A stretch of 45,855 nt of DNA from Bacteroidales bacterium (lineage in GTDB: Bacteria > Bacteroidota > Bacteroidia > Bacteroidales > UBA1715): NCBI GenBank assembly GCA_027858745.1, contig JAQICB010000148.1:1-45855 (forward strand), in the 5' to 3' direction. The translations under genes and the position numbers were made by a program. The notes beneath the pieces were generated by a model. It was not told the DNA's origin, did no database searches, and saw only the letters and a program-made list of their open reading frames with translations. Below, piece after piece: positions 18,419 to 28,522 of this stretch (position 1 is its first letter; each line of letters begins with the position of its first letter).

Positions 18419-19816
18419 CTATTTTTTCTGTACCCATAATTGCTCGATTTCTTCTAAGGTTTTTCCTTTTGTTTCAGGCACCATTTTCCAAACGAACAGC
18501 AAGGAAATCAGACTCATAACCCCATAAAAACTATAGGTAAAGCCACCACTAAACTCCATCATTGACGGATAGGTAGAAGAAATAAAATAATTTGCAGACC
18601 ACTGAGCAGCAACAGCAATTGCCACTGCACGTCCTCGAATGTTATTTGGAAAAATTTCGGCTATCAACACCCAACAAATCGGCCCCCACGACATCATAAA
18701 CGAAGCTGTATAAATAATAATAAATATCAAGGTACTAATTCCAATAATATTCATAAAAGACAAAATACCAATTGCAAACATTCCGATTGCCATTCCGATA
18801 GAGCCGACCATCAACAAAGGTTTTCGTCCCCACCGGTCAACCGTAAGAATAGCCAATACCGTAAATGCCACATTTACAATACCCATAACTACCGTCTGCA
18901 ACATTGATGCATCCTTATCTGCCCCCATACTTTCAAAAATACGCGGAGCATAATACAAAGCCACATTTATACCCACAAATTGCTGAAATACAGAAAGAAG
19001 AATACCAATAATAATTACTACTTTCCCATATGCAAACAAATCTGTTGTATTGTGTTGAATTGTACTTTTAATATCCTGTAAAATTTCCTGAGCTTTTTGA
19101 ACACCATTGATGCGAGACAAGACACCCAAAGCATCCTTTTCGCGATTGACCAGGGTTAAATACCGCGGTGTTTCAGGAACAAAAAATAAAAGAATACCAA
19201 ACAAGCCGGCAGGAATAGCTTCGGAAAGAAACATACGTCTCCAACCCACTTCATTAATCCAATCCAAAGACTGACCGTTAGCAATTCCCCAATTTACAAA
19301 ATACACGACCAACATACCAAAAATAATGGCAAACTGATTAAGAGAAACCAGTCTGCCCCTAATATGTGCAGGTGCAATTTCGCCAATATACATCGGGCAA
19401 ACGGCAGAAGCTAGACCCACACCGATTCCACCGATTATACGATAAAAATTAAACATCAACAATACTCCAAGCGTCGGCTCCCCCTTCGTAAAAAAGAGAA
19501 ATTCCGGAAAACTGGAACCAAAAGCAGAAAGAAAAAACAAGAACGCCGCTACAATCAAAGACCGTTTCCGCCCAATTTTTAACGCAAAAATTCCGGAAAT
19601 CAACCCACCAATAATACAGCCTATCAATGCACTTGATGTTGTCGCACCATGAACCCATGTGCTTAAACCCAAGCTATTTACAAGATATATTTGAATGGAT
19701 TTTTCCGCGCCCGAAATTACTGCAGTATCATAGCCAAACAGTAATCCACCAAGTGTTGCAACTAATGTAATAGCAACTACATACACCATATTGCCTTGAT
19801 TTTGTTGAGTATTCAT
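18419..19816 (-). CDS. xylE: MFS sugar:H+ symporter (XylE-like D-xylose transporter)
   Basis: 12-TM MFS protein; GGLLFGYDTAVISGAEKSIQ, RIIGGIGVGLASAVCPMYIGEIAPAHIRGRLVSLNQ, PETKGKTLEEIEQLW; adjacent to xylA/xylB. Confidence 0.88.
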   Translation of the reverse strand: MNTQQNQGNMVYVVAITLVATLGGLLFGYDTAVISGAEKSIQIYLVNSLGLSTWVHGATTSSALIGCIIGGLISGIFALKIGRKRSLIVAAFLFFLSAFGSSFPEFLFFTKGEPTLGVLLMFNFYRIIGGIGVGLASAVCPMYIGEIAPAHIRGRLVSLNQFAIIFGMLVVYFVNWGIANGQSLDWINEVGWRRMFLSEAIPAGLFGILLFFVPETPRYLTLVNREKDALGVLSRINGVQKAQEILQDIKSTIQHNTTDLFAYGKVVIIIGILLSVFQQFVGINVALYYAPRIFESMGADKDASMLQTVVMGIVNVAFTVLAILTVDRWGRKPLLMVGSIGMAIGMFAIGILSFMNIIGISTLIFIIIYTASFMMSWGPICWVLIAEIFPNNIRGRAVAIAVAAQWSANYFISSTYPSMMEFSGGFTYSFYGVMSLISLLFVWKMVPETKGKTLEEIEQLWVQKK

Positions 19817-19826
19817 AATTGTATGG

Positions 19827-21155
19827 TTAAATATATGTACTAATCAGTTGCTCAAGATATTCTTGTTTTCCACTTCGTAATTCAGGTTCACCAACTTCAA
19901 GAGCATGAGCATACAAGTCAGACATTTGCAACTTACCACGCTCAAAATCAAAACCTTTACCCGAACCAAAAGACGAATATCGTTTATTTCGCATATCAAG
20001 ATACGGAGAATTTTTCAAAATATCATCCGCAATTAGAAGTGCACGAGCAAAAGTATCCATACCAGAAATATGTGCAATAAACATATCCTCCACATCTGTT
20101 GAATTTCGACGAAGTTTTGCATCAAAATTAATTCCACCATCGGAAAAACCACCAGCTTGCAAAATTTCCAACATTGCTTCGGTCACCTCATAAATATTTG
20201 TAGGAAATTCATCCGTATCCCATCCATTTTGGTAATCACCTTTATTTGCATCAATAGAACCTAATTTTTGGGCATCAGCAGCCATACGTAATTCGTGAGC
20301 AAAAGAATGTCCTGCTAAAGTAGCATGATTTACCTCAACATTAATTTTGAAATCATCTGCTAGACCTTGTTTTTCGAGAAATCCCATTACCGTTTGACTA
20401 TCAAAATCGTATTGATGTTTTGTTGGTTCCATTGGTTTGGGTTCAATTAAAAATGTTCCGGTAAAACCATGTTGACGACCATAATCGCGAGCCATACGTA
20501 AAAATTGTCCCATATGATCCAATTCTTTTTTCGTATTAGTATTATGCAAACTCATATACCCTTCGCGACCGCCCCAAAAGACATAGCCGGTACCACCTAA
20601 AGCAATAGTTGCATCAATAGCATTTTTAACCTGAACCGCAGCATTCGAAAGCACATTAAAATCAGGATTTGTAGACGCACCATTCATATAGCGAGGATTA
20701 CTGAACACGTTTGCCGTTCCCCACAATAATTTAACACCCGAAGCTTTCTGCATTTGTTGAGCTTTTTCGACTAACACCGCCAATCGTTTTTCAATATCGA
20801 AAACCGATCCTTCATCTCCGGCAACGTCAGTATCGTGAAAACAATAGTACGGCACACCAAGTTTAGTAATAAACTCAAAAGCAGCATCCATACGATTTTT
20901 TGCAGCGTCAAGCACATTTCCCGCGGCATCCCAAGGAAATTGCTTTGTTCCCGGACCAAAAGGGTCATCACCTGCACCACAGAACGTATGCCAATATGCA
21001 ACAGCAAATCGCAAATGCTCTTTCATTGTTTTTCCATTAACTACACAATTTTCATCGTACCATTTAAAAGCTAAAGGATTTTTAGAATCTTTTCCTTCGA
21101 ACGTAATTTTCGAAATATTTTTAAAATATTCAGTATTACCTATTAATACAGTCAT
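19827..21155 (-). CDS. xylA: xylose isomerase
   Basis: [93 protein letters not shown]. Confidence 0.97.
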   Translation of the reverse strand: MTVLIGNTEYFKNISKITFEGKDSKNPLAFKWYDENCVVNGKTMKEHLRFAVAYWHTFCGAGDDPFGPGTKQFPWDAAGNVLDAAKNRMDAAFEFITKLGVPYYCFHDTDVAGDEGSVFDIEKRLAVLVEKAQQMQKASGVKLLWGTANVFSNPRYMNGASTNPDFNVLSNAAVQVKNAIDATIALGGTGYVFWGGREGYMSLHNTNTKKELDHMGQFLRMARDYGRQHGFTGTFLIEPKPMEPTKHQYDFDSQTVMGFLEKQGLADDFKINVEVNHATLAGHSFAHELRMAADAQKLGSIDANKGDYQNGWDTDEFPTNIYEVTEAMLEILQAGGFSDGGINFDAKLRRNSTDVEDMFIAHISGMDTFARALLIADDILKNSPYLDMRNKRYSSFGSGKGFDFERGKLQMSDLYAHALEVGEPELRSGKQEYLEQLISTYI

Positions 21156-21166
21156 AATTATATTTT

Positions 21167-22657
21167 TTATTGATTAATTATTATTTGTAATAAATTTTGT
21201 TTCCATTTTTCATATGCCTCTTTTGTTTCTTGCACCTTGTACAGATTTGGTTTCACACACATAGTTTGGTGCAAACCAACAAAAGCCTCGTTGAACGAAG
21301 CATAATATCCATAACCAACAGCAGCGCCGCGTGCAGCACCAATAGAACCGTCGGTATTGTATAATTCAATTGAAGCTCCCGATACATTTGCAAGTGTTTC
21401 TCTAAAAATCGGACTCAAAAACATATTTGCTGTTCCTGCTTTTATCACATGCGGCTGAATACCAATTTCTTGCATAATCTCCATTCCATACATAAAAGAA
21501 AAAACAATTCCTTCTTGTATAGCACGAAACATATGAGCCGTCGTATGTTGTCCAAAATCAATTCCCATAAAATGCGAATCAACAACCTTGTCCTCAAAAA
21601 TTCGTTCTGCACCATTACCAAAGGGCAACACCGATAAAGAAGACGAACCTATCGGTATACGTTCTGCCTCAGCATTCATTTGTTCATACGAAAATTGAGA
21701 TTGTCCAATATATCTTCGTACCCAGGAATTCAAAATTCCTGTTCCGTTAATACACAACAAGACACCAAGACGCACCACATCGGGAGAATGATTAACATGA
21801 GCAAATGTATTTACCCGTGATTTTGGATCATATTGCAAGGCATCACTTACGCCATAGACAACACCTGAAGTCCCTGCTGTTGTCGCTATCTCACCGGGCT
21901 CGAGAACCGCCAGAGAGAGAGCATTATTCGGTTGATCACCGGCACGATACGTCACCTTCACCTCTTTCGACAAGCCCAATTCTTCGGCAACCGAAGATTG
22001 TATTGGAGCTTGTATACCAAACGTGTCCGTTACAGATGCAATAAGGGAGGAATCTATACCATATTCTGCAAGAACAATATCGGACACTTTTGATTGTTTA
22101 AAATCCCATAAAATGCCTTCAGAAAGACCACTAATTGTTGTTTGAATTTCACCGGTCAAACGCATAGCGATATAATCGCCCGGGAGCATAATTTTATGAA
22201 TTCGTTCATAATTCTGCGGTTCATGTTCCTTAATCCACTTCAATTTTGAAGCAGTAAAATTTCCCGGAGAATTAAACATATGTGAAAGACATCGTTCTGC
22301 ACCAATATGTTCAAACGCCTGTTTGCCAATTTCGGCAGCACGACTATCGCACCAGATAATTGCAGGACGAATAACCTCCTTGTTGGCGTCAACACAAACC
22401 AAACCATGCATTTGATACGAAATACCAATAGCTTTTATCTGAGATGCATCAATCTGAGCTGAATGCAACACTTCTGCCAAAGCTTCCTTCGTATATTTCC
22501 ACCACATTTTTGGATCTTGTTCTGCCCAACCCGGATGTTGTGCAACAATTTCCATTTCTTTCTTCGGATGAAATGCAGTTGCCACACATTCTCCTGTTTC
22601 GGCTTTTACGAGAGAAACCTTAACCGAAGAACTTCCTATATCAAAACCTAAAAACAT
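21167..22657 (-). CDS. xylB: xylulokinase
   Basis: FGGY kinase: [75 protein letters not shown]. Confidence 0.93.
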   Translation of the reverse strand: MFLGFDIGSSSVKVSLVKAETGECVATAFHPKKEMEIVAQHPGWAEQDPKMWWKYTKEALAEVLHSAQIDASQIKAIGISYQMHGLVCVDANKEVIRPAIIWCDSRAAEIGKQAFEHIGAERCLSHMFNSPGNFTASKLKWIKEHEPQNYERIHKIMLPGDYIAMRLTGEIQTTISGLSEGILWDFKQSKVSDIVLAEYGIDSSLIASVTDTFGIQAPIQSSVAEELGLSKEVKVTYRAGDQPNNALSLAVLEPGEIATTAGTSGVVYGVSDALQYDPKSRVNTFAHVNHSPDVVRLGVLLCINGTGILNSWVRRYIGQSQFSYEQMNAEAERIPIGSSSLSVLPFGNGAERIFEDKVVDSHFMGIDFGQHTTAHMFRAIQEGIVFSFMYGMEIMQEIGIQPHVIKAGTANMFLSPIFRETLANVSGASIELYNTDGSIGAARGAAVGYGYYASFNEAFVGLHQTMCVKPNLYKVQETKEAYEKWKQNLLQIIINQ

Positions 22658-22667
22658 CTTATATATA

Positions 22668-25478
22668 TTATTTTTGTAATTGAATACTTATTTGTGAACC
22701 ATCATATTTCACTTCGTGCGAAATTGCTGGACTGTCGAATCCTACCGCATTATCCGGTGTCACATAGACTATTTTAAATATTTGTTTTTCCAACATTCCT
22801 TCATACGAACCTTTTCTGTTTCCAATAACTAATTCAGCAGTTTTATCGGTATATAGAAAAGGAATATATACATATTTTCCTTTTTCATAATCATATGTCA
22901 CACTTGCATCAGAATACAACTCGAACCGTGCATCTGCACCGGCATATACATACACGGTAATCACAGAATCAGGGTATTGATTGGTATATTGCATTTCAAC
23001 ACCTTTTGGAATAATTGAACCTGCTTTTACATATATCGGCATTCTTTCGTATGGTGCATCTGCAACAATTTCTTGTCCGCCTTGCATACTTTTTCCAGTA
23101 TAGAAATCATACCACCCGGTTGTTTTTGGCAAATAGACCTTACGTTTTCGTGCTTTATATTTTGTAACCGGATTTATCAACAAAGAAGGACCAAACATAT
23201 ACTGATTCGTAATATTCAAAACTTGAGAATCATGAGAAAAATCCATTACCAAACCTCTCATTATAGTATAATCTTTATGGTAGGAATCAGCTGCAAGTGT
23301 ATAAATATATGGCATTAAAGCATATCGCAACTTATCGTAATACACCATAGAAGAATGAGCAGGGTGCCCTTCGGGAGACACATTAAAAATTTCTCGGTAC
23401 GGATATTCGCCATGCGAACGAAATAAAGGACAAAACGCACCAAATTGAAACCAACGCGTTTGGAGTTCTCTCCATTCAGCAAGATTTTCTTTATTTGGTT
23501 CTTCATACCTTTTTTCTACCGAAAAACCACCAATATCCATTGTCCAATACGGCAAGCCCGAGATACAATAATTTACACCCACCGAAATTTGATCGTGTAA
23601 ATCACTCCAACGCGATACAATATCACCACTCCAGTTTGCCGCAGCATACCGTTGTTGTCCTGCATATGAAGAACGAGTAAGAATAAACACCCGCATATTT
23701 GAATCAACTTCTCGTTGTGATTCATAGACCCCTTTTGCATTTAACAGAGAATAGGCATTGAAATACTCCTCACCGGTTCCCATATGATTTGGAGACATAT
23801 TTTTCTTCCGTTCCTTAATAGAAATATTCGAATGCATATCAGGTTCCGTTGCATCAAGCCACCACGCATCGAATTTTTTATCATAAATTGGTTTTATATG
23901 CTTCCAAAACATATCACGAGCACCCGGACTAAACACATCATAAAAAGTATTTTGATATCCGGGATACACCCAATCAAGACGTTCTTTTTCAATATTGCGC
24001 ATAAACAAATAGCCATGTTCCTTCATTTCCTCGTAATGAGCAATACCCTTATAATATTTAGGCCAAATCGAAATCATAACACGAGCATTCATATCATGCA
24101 CCTCATTTACCATTTGCTCAGGTTCAGAAAAACGAATAGAATCGAAGGTTTGACTTCCCCACTTATCTTCCGGCCAATAAAACCAGTCGAGAACAATATT
24201 ATCTATCGGAATGTTTTTCTGACGATACGTTCGCAGCACATCCAATAATTCATCTTGCGTTTTATACCGCTGACGACTTTGCCAAAAACCCAAAGCCCAT
24301 TTTGGCATTATTGGAGCTTTTCCGGTCAATGTACGATATCCGCCTATTACATCATCGGCATTATCACCCTTAATAAAATAATAATCAATTGCATCACCAG
24401 CTTCAGAGTATAAAGACAAACGCATTTGTTCTTCCGGCGGAAGCGGATTAAGATGTTTAACACTCAGAAAGCCACCGTCCACAATCCACTCAAGTCTAAA
24501 TGCATACTTCTCCCCTTTTTTCATTTCAAGTTCAAAAGGACGAGACCATGGATTCCAATTTTGTCGCCACACATCGTACACACATTCACCATCAACATAC
24601 AATTTTATATAACTAGAACCATATAATAAAAATTTATGAATCCCCTCAACATCCGAAGAAATATATCCTTCCCATACCATAGCTCCTTTCGATTTCACCT
24701 CATCAGTCAGAGACATTTGAGCTTCCTCTTCCAAAAACATATAATCAATGACCGATGATTGTTCTGTTTTTACAACAGAATTATCAATTATAGTTTTCTT
24801 TGTAAGCCCCCCTTTATTTCCCTCAGCATCATATAAAGTAAGATTTGAAATATTCTGATATTCCCGTTTATCCCCAAAACGGGTAATAGAATAATTATCC
24901 CACAATAAACCATAGTTCTTATTTGAATACAGAAAAGGAACACAAGAAACTAAATTATGCTGAGCCAATTCCACATCTTTCCCCTTATAATTCATATATC
25001 GGTGATGCTGAGCACCCAATCCGTAAAAAGCCTCATCATCGGGAGATTCAAAAACTTGCTGAATTTCGTAATAATCTGCTCCTTCAGTTTGCGACTTTTT
25101 CATCCATTTACCCCCACCAATTTTTTCTTGTAATAACACCGCACAGGACGTATCTTTAAAACACAGTTCTCCGGTTTTGGAATTAAGCGTAACCAATAGC
25201 TCCGAGGTTTTTACAAAAATAGTATCATCTTCCGTTTCAACCTCCCAGTCGGTATATATTTCTTCCTGCGACACCACCATTAAACTGGTATCGTGTAAAA
25301 CTGTTCCTGGAGCAGCAGCAGTAACACGAATAATTGTAGGCGAAATCATATGCAAACTAATATCAAATGAATTGACCCGAACTGTAATTGAAGAATCATC
25401 TTTTTCGTAGGAACTTGAAGCACAAGACATCATAGCATATAAACTTACAAAAATGAGAATGTGGTGTACTACTTTCAT
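22668..25478 (-). CDS. GH31 alpha-xylosidase-like lipoprotein with N-terminal PA14-like insertion
   Basis: Lipobox MMSC; DAWWLDATEPDM; ILTRSSYAGQQRYAAANWSGDIVSRW; insertion GYISSDVEGIHKFLLYGSSYIKLYVDGECVYD before the catalytic barrel, the arrangement known from CjXyl31A-type alpha-xylosidases. Confidence 0.9.
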   Translation of the reverse strand: MKVVHHILIFVSLYAMMSCASSSYEKDDSSITVRVNSFDISLHMISPTIIRVTAAAPGTVLHDTSLMVVSQEEIYTDWEVETEDDTIFVKTSELLVTLNSKTGELCFKDTSCAVLLQEKIGGGKWMKKSQTEGADYYEIQQVFESPDDEAFYGLGAQHHRYMNYKGKDVELAQHNLVSCVPFLYSNKNYGLLWDNYSITRFGDKREYQNISNLTLYDAEGNKGGLTKKTIIDNSVVKTEQSSVIDYMFLEEEAQMSLTDEVKSKGAMVWEGYISSDVEGIHKFLLYGSSYIKLYVDGECVYDVWRQNWNPWSRPFELEMKKGEKYAFRLEWIVDGGFLSVKHLNPLPPEEQMRLSLYSEAGDAIDYYFIKGDNADDVIGGYRTLTGKAPIMPKWALGFWQSRQRYKTQDELLDVLRTYRQKNIPIDNIVLDWFYWPEDKWGSQTFDSIRFSEPEQMVNEVHDMNARVMISIWPKYYKGIAHYEEMKEHGYLFMRNIEKERLDWVYPGYQNTFYDVFSPGARDMFWKHIKPIYDKKFDAWWLDATEPDMHSNISIKERKKNMSPNHMGTGEEYFNAYSLLNAKGVYESQREVDSNMRVFILTRSSYAGQQRYAAANWSGDIVSRWSDLHDQISVGVNYCISGLPYWTMDIGGFSVEKRYEEPNKENLAEWRELQTRWFQFGAFCPLFRSHGEYPYREIFNVSPEGHPAHSSMVYYDKLRYALMPYIYTLAADSYHKDYTIMRGLVMDFSHDSQVLNITNQYMFGPSLLINPVTKYKARKRKVYLPKTTGWYDFYTGKSMQGGQEIVADAPYERMPIYVKAGSIIPKGVEMQYTNQYPDSVITVYVYAGADARFELYSDASVTYDYEKGKYVYIPFLYTDKTAELVIGNRKGSYEGMLEKQIFKIVYVTPDNAVGFDSPAISHEVKYDGSQISIQLQK

Positions 25479-25479
25479 A

Positions 25480-28374
25480 TTATTTTATTGATTGGATTAT
25501 ACAATTTTCAGACTTAAGATGTTTGGCAGTTGCTGTAAGCTTAATGATGCCGGTTTCATGAGTCGATTGCACAAGCACCTGAGCCAAACCATTAAACACA
25601 TTTCGCTTCCATCCTTCATGCGGATAGATAATGCGAATTAATCCCGGGTCACGATTTGGCATTTCCCATGGATTTTTCCTGCGTAATTTTTGCCCTATCA
25701 CACAATATTCGTTTTCCCCTGTCTTCACAATCGAATGATCTAAAACAAAAGATAGATTCGGATCATCAGTCGGGATATTCGCACGAATTAGATGTCCGTT
25801 AATATAGAGCGATTGATTTTTCAATATACTTTTCGAAAAGAAATTTACCTGTGCGTCACCGGGCAAAGAATCAATAACAAAAGTTCCGCGAATAATTAAT
25901 AAAGTATCGGTATATTCTTGCCAATCGTCACTTTCGGCGGAAAAGGCATCACGCCACGAACTATAATCATATCCATGTGCAACTTCGGGTCTGTTTTTAA
26001 GATGAGCAACAGGTAACTCTTGCAATCCGGACATTTCAATTATAGCGAAGCTATCTTGAAATATATCCTGTTCGTGACTTAAAGGATTGCCATTACCAAC
26101 ACCGATAATTTTTCCCGGACCATCTATACTAAAATGTATAGGAATATGAGCGTCCGGAACGGGATTACCCTGTTTATCAACAACAGAAACTGTTACAATC
26201 GCCATATCTTGTCCGTTTGCCGCAACATTTGTTTTATGAGCATTCAATACAATTTTTGACGGTTTGCCACTGGTGTGTAAAACCTGTTCACACAATTGTA
26301 TATCCATCGACACCGACGCATCTGTCCTATCGCCATAGGCATAGGCAATCAAGGTTCCCGGATCTACGTATACCGGCCATGTAATATGCCCATTAAACGG
26401 CATCGATTTCCGTCCCAAACTCACATTATTACGTATCAGCTCAACCTCTTTACAATTACTATACACAAGCAAATCAATGGTATCACCCGGAGTTCTGTTC
26501 CAATGACTTTCCACATGCACCACAGGTTCGGGGTTTCGAGGCCACCAAGACTTTAAATAATAAGCATTATCTTTCGGGAAACCACAGAGATCAAAAATCC
26601 CGAATTGCGACACAACCGCCGGCCAGCCGTAAGGAGTTGGTTCTCCTCGATAATCAAACCCGGTCCAATAGAACAATCCCGCGAGAAAATCACGCTCGTA
26701 AAAAAACTTCCAAGCACCCTCCATTCCATCATCATATAAATTTTTAGGAGCTAACCAGCACTTATCATCACGAGTTTCATAGATTCCACGAGTACGAACC
26801 GTATTGCTCTCCTCGGTTCCAATACTCGGTTGCCACGGAAACAATGCATGATGCTTATCAATATCTCCATGTCGCAAATAATTGTATCCCATAACCTGTA
26901 CTTTTGTACCAATTCCGGTATCCCACCCACCACTAATAGCTACAGTAAAATACCGAGACGAATCAAGTTGATGAGCATAATGTTGCATACGTTCAATAAT
27001 ACGAGCACCTTTCTCGCTCCCCTCAATTTGCCATTCCTCATTTCCGAGCGACCAAATAAAAACAGACGGATGATTACGATCACGCATGATTAGTTCACGC
27101 ATATGATATGTATGATATTCATTAATTCCCATTAAACGAAGTTCATTCATAACCAACATTCCCAATTCATCACAAATCTGCAGCAAATCAGGGCTTGGAG
27201 GGTTATGTGCGGTGCGAATAGCATGTACCCCAAAGTCTTGCAATTGTTGAATACGCCACTTTTGTAATTCGTACGGAATAGCAACGCCGACACCGGCATG
27301 ATCTTGATGCACACACACACCCTTCACTTTTACCTGCTTGCCGTTTAAGAAAAAACCACTGTCGGCGGAAAAACGAAGATTCCGAATTCCGAACTCAGTA
27401 CGATAATCATCAAGCACCGTATTGTTCGACAAAATACGTGTGTGCAAGACATACAGATACGGATTCTCCAAAGACCATTCTACCGGATTATCTACTATCG
27501 TATTCACAAAAAACTCAGCATTGTCTCGTGCCCGAATTGTTCCCGTTTTTTGAGAAACAGATTGCACTTTTTCTCCTTTACTATTATATATAGTATGCTC
27601 AATAAGACATTCTGCATCCGAATTATAGTCATTTTGAACAGTTGTACGAATAGAAACCTCCGCGAGAGCATCAGTATGATTTGTTGTCACAAACGTTCCA
27701 TATTGTGCGACATGAAGCGGTGAGGTTTTTACCAGACGAACATTACGATATATTCCCGCCCCTTCGTAAAACCAACCCTCTTCGAAGCCTGCATCCACAC
27801 GAACTGAAATGACATTATTTCCACCAAAATTCAAATATTCAGTAATATCATAGTCAAAACTCGTATAGCCGCTTTGTTCCGTTCCAAGATAAAAGCCATT
27901 CACAAACACCCGAGAATTTCGATACACCCCCTCAAACTCGACACGAATTCGTTTACTTGTATCAGAGAGCGGAATAAAAAAAGATTTTCGATACCAGCCA
28001 ATATTATGTTCCGGGAAATATTTCCCGATAGCTTTAGAACCGTGACTATTAGAACCACGAGCATCAAAAGGCAAGGTCACACACCAATCATGCGGCAATT
28101 GAACTGTTCGCCATGCCCGATCATCAAATTTTTCAGAAGCAGCTCCGTCGCCATATCCTGTTTTGGCCAAATACGAAAAATGATTTGTACCAAAATTAAA
28201 ATCTTGATGAACATCACAAGCATGTCCTAATGCAAATTTCCAATCGAAATTAAAATCAATTATTTTTCTTTTTTCAAAATTTTGTGAAAATGTTTGCAAG
28301 GTGCACAAACAAAAACCCACGCAAAATAAAAAAGGCAACAAGCTGATTTTATGCAATTTAAACAAGCACCCCAT
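25480..28374 (-). CDS. GH2 beta-galactosidase-like glycoside hydrolase
   Basis: FDFNWKF-type start, PHDWCV, TAHNPPSPDLLQICDELGMLVMNE, FIWSLGNEEW acid/base and GTEESN nucleophile regions; C-terminal Ig-like domain. Confidence 0.9.
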   Translation of the reverse strand: MGCLFKLHKISLLPFLFCVGFCLCTLQTFSQNFEKRKIIDFNFDWKFALGHACDVHQDFNFGTNHFSYLAKTGYGDGAASEKFDDRAWRTVQLPHDWCVTLPFDARGSNSHGSKAIGKYFPEHNIGWYRKSFFIPLSDTSKRIRVEFEGVYRNSRVFVNGFYLGTEQSGYTSFDYDITEYLNFGGNNVISVRVDAGFEEGWFYEGAGIYRNVRLVKTSPLHVAQYGTFVTTNHTDALAEVSIRTTVQNDYNSDAECLIEHTIYNSKGEKVQSVSQKTGTIRARDNAEFFVNTIVDNPVEWSLENPYLYVLHTRILSNNTVLDDYRTEFGIRNLRFSADSGFFLNGKQVKVKGVCVHQDHAGVGVAIPYELQKWRIQQLQDFGVHAIRTAHNPPSPDLLQICDELGMLVMNELRLMGINEYHTYHMRELIMRDRNHPSVFIWSLGNEEWQIEGSEKGARIIERMQHYAHQLDSSRYFTVAISGGWDTGIGTKVQVMGYNYLRHGDIDKHHALFPWQPSIGTEESNTVRTRGIYETRDDKCWLAPKNLYDDGMEGAWKFFYERDFLAGLFYWTGFDYRGEPTPYGWPAVVSQFGIFDLCGFPKDNAYYLKSWWPRNPEPVVHVESHWNRTPGDTIDLLVYSNCKEVELIRNNVSLGRKSMPFNGHITWPVYVDPGTLIAYAYGDRTDASVSMDIQLCEQVLHTSGKPSKIVLNAHKTNVAANGQDMAIVTVSVVDKQGNPVPDAHIPIHFSIDGPGKIIGVGNGNPLSHEQDIFQDSFAIIEMSGLQELPVAHLKNRPEVAHGYDYSSWRDAFSAESDDWQEYTDTLLIIRGTFVIDSLPGDAQVNFFSKSILKNQSLYINGHLIRANIPTDDPNLSFVLDHSIVKTGENEYCVIGQKLRRKNPWEMPNRDPGLIRIIYPHEGWKRNVFNGLAQVLVQSTHETGIIKLTATAKHLKSENCIIQSIK

Positions 28375-28398
28375 AAATTTTATTTAGATAATTCTTTA

Positions 28399-28406
28399 CA
28401 AATATA
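28399..28406 (-). promoter_or_regulatory. -7 promoter element TATATTTG for the minus-strand GH2/GH31/xyl operon
   Basis: Reverse complement of caaatata is a perfect TAnnTTTG, 25-32 bp upstream of the GH2 start codon. Confidence 0.5.
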
Positions 28407-28415
28407 CTAAAGTTT

Positions 28416-28451
28416 GCGTATAAAATACGATAAGTAGGCGTAAAAATTACA
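28416..28451. promoter_or_regulatory. candidate operator: palindrome CGTATAAAATACG plus direct repeat GCGTAtAAAATaC / GCGTAaAAATTAC
   Basis: Located in the 148-bp divergent promoter region, about where the -33 element of the minus operon would be; repeat spacing about 23 bp. Confidence 0.4.
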
Positions 28452-28522
28452 ATAACTTTTTATATATTTACACAATATTTAAAAAAGAGAGAATATATAC
28501 CTAATATACATAATCAAAAATT

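Noticed and set aside
15105-28230. Many plus-strand ORFs of 60-154 aa opposite the GH31/GH2/xyl genes (e.g. 23784..24248, 27874..28230)
   Set aside because: They lie antisense to clearly conserved genes and their translations are low-complexity (I/H/R/N-rich) with no domains; shadow ORFs.
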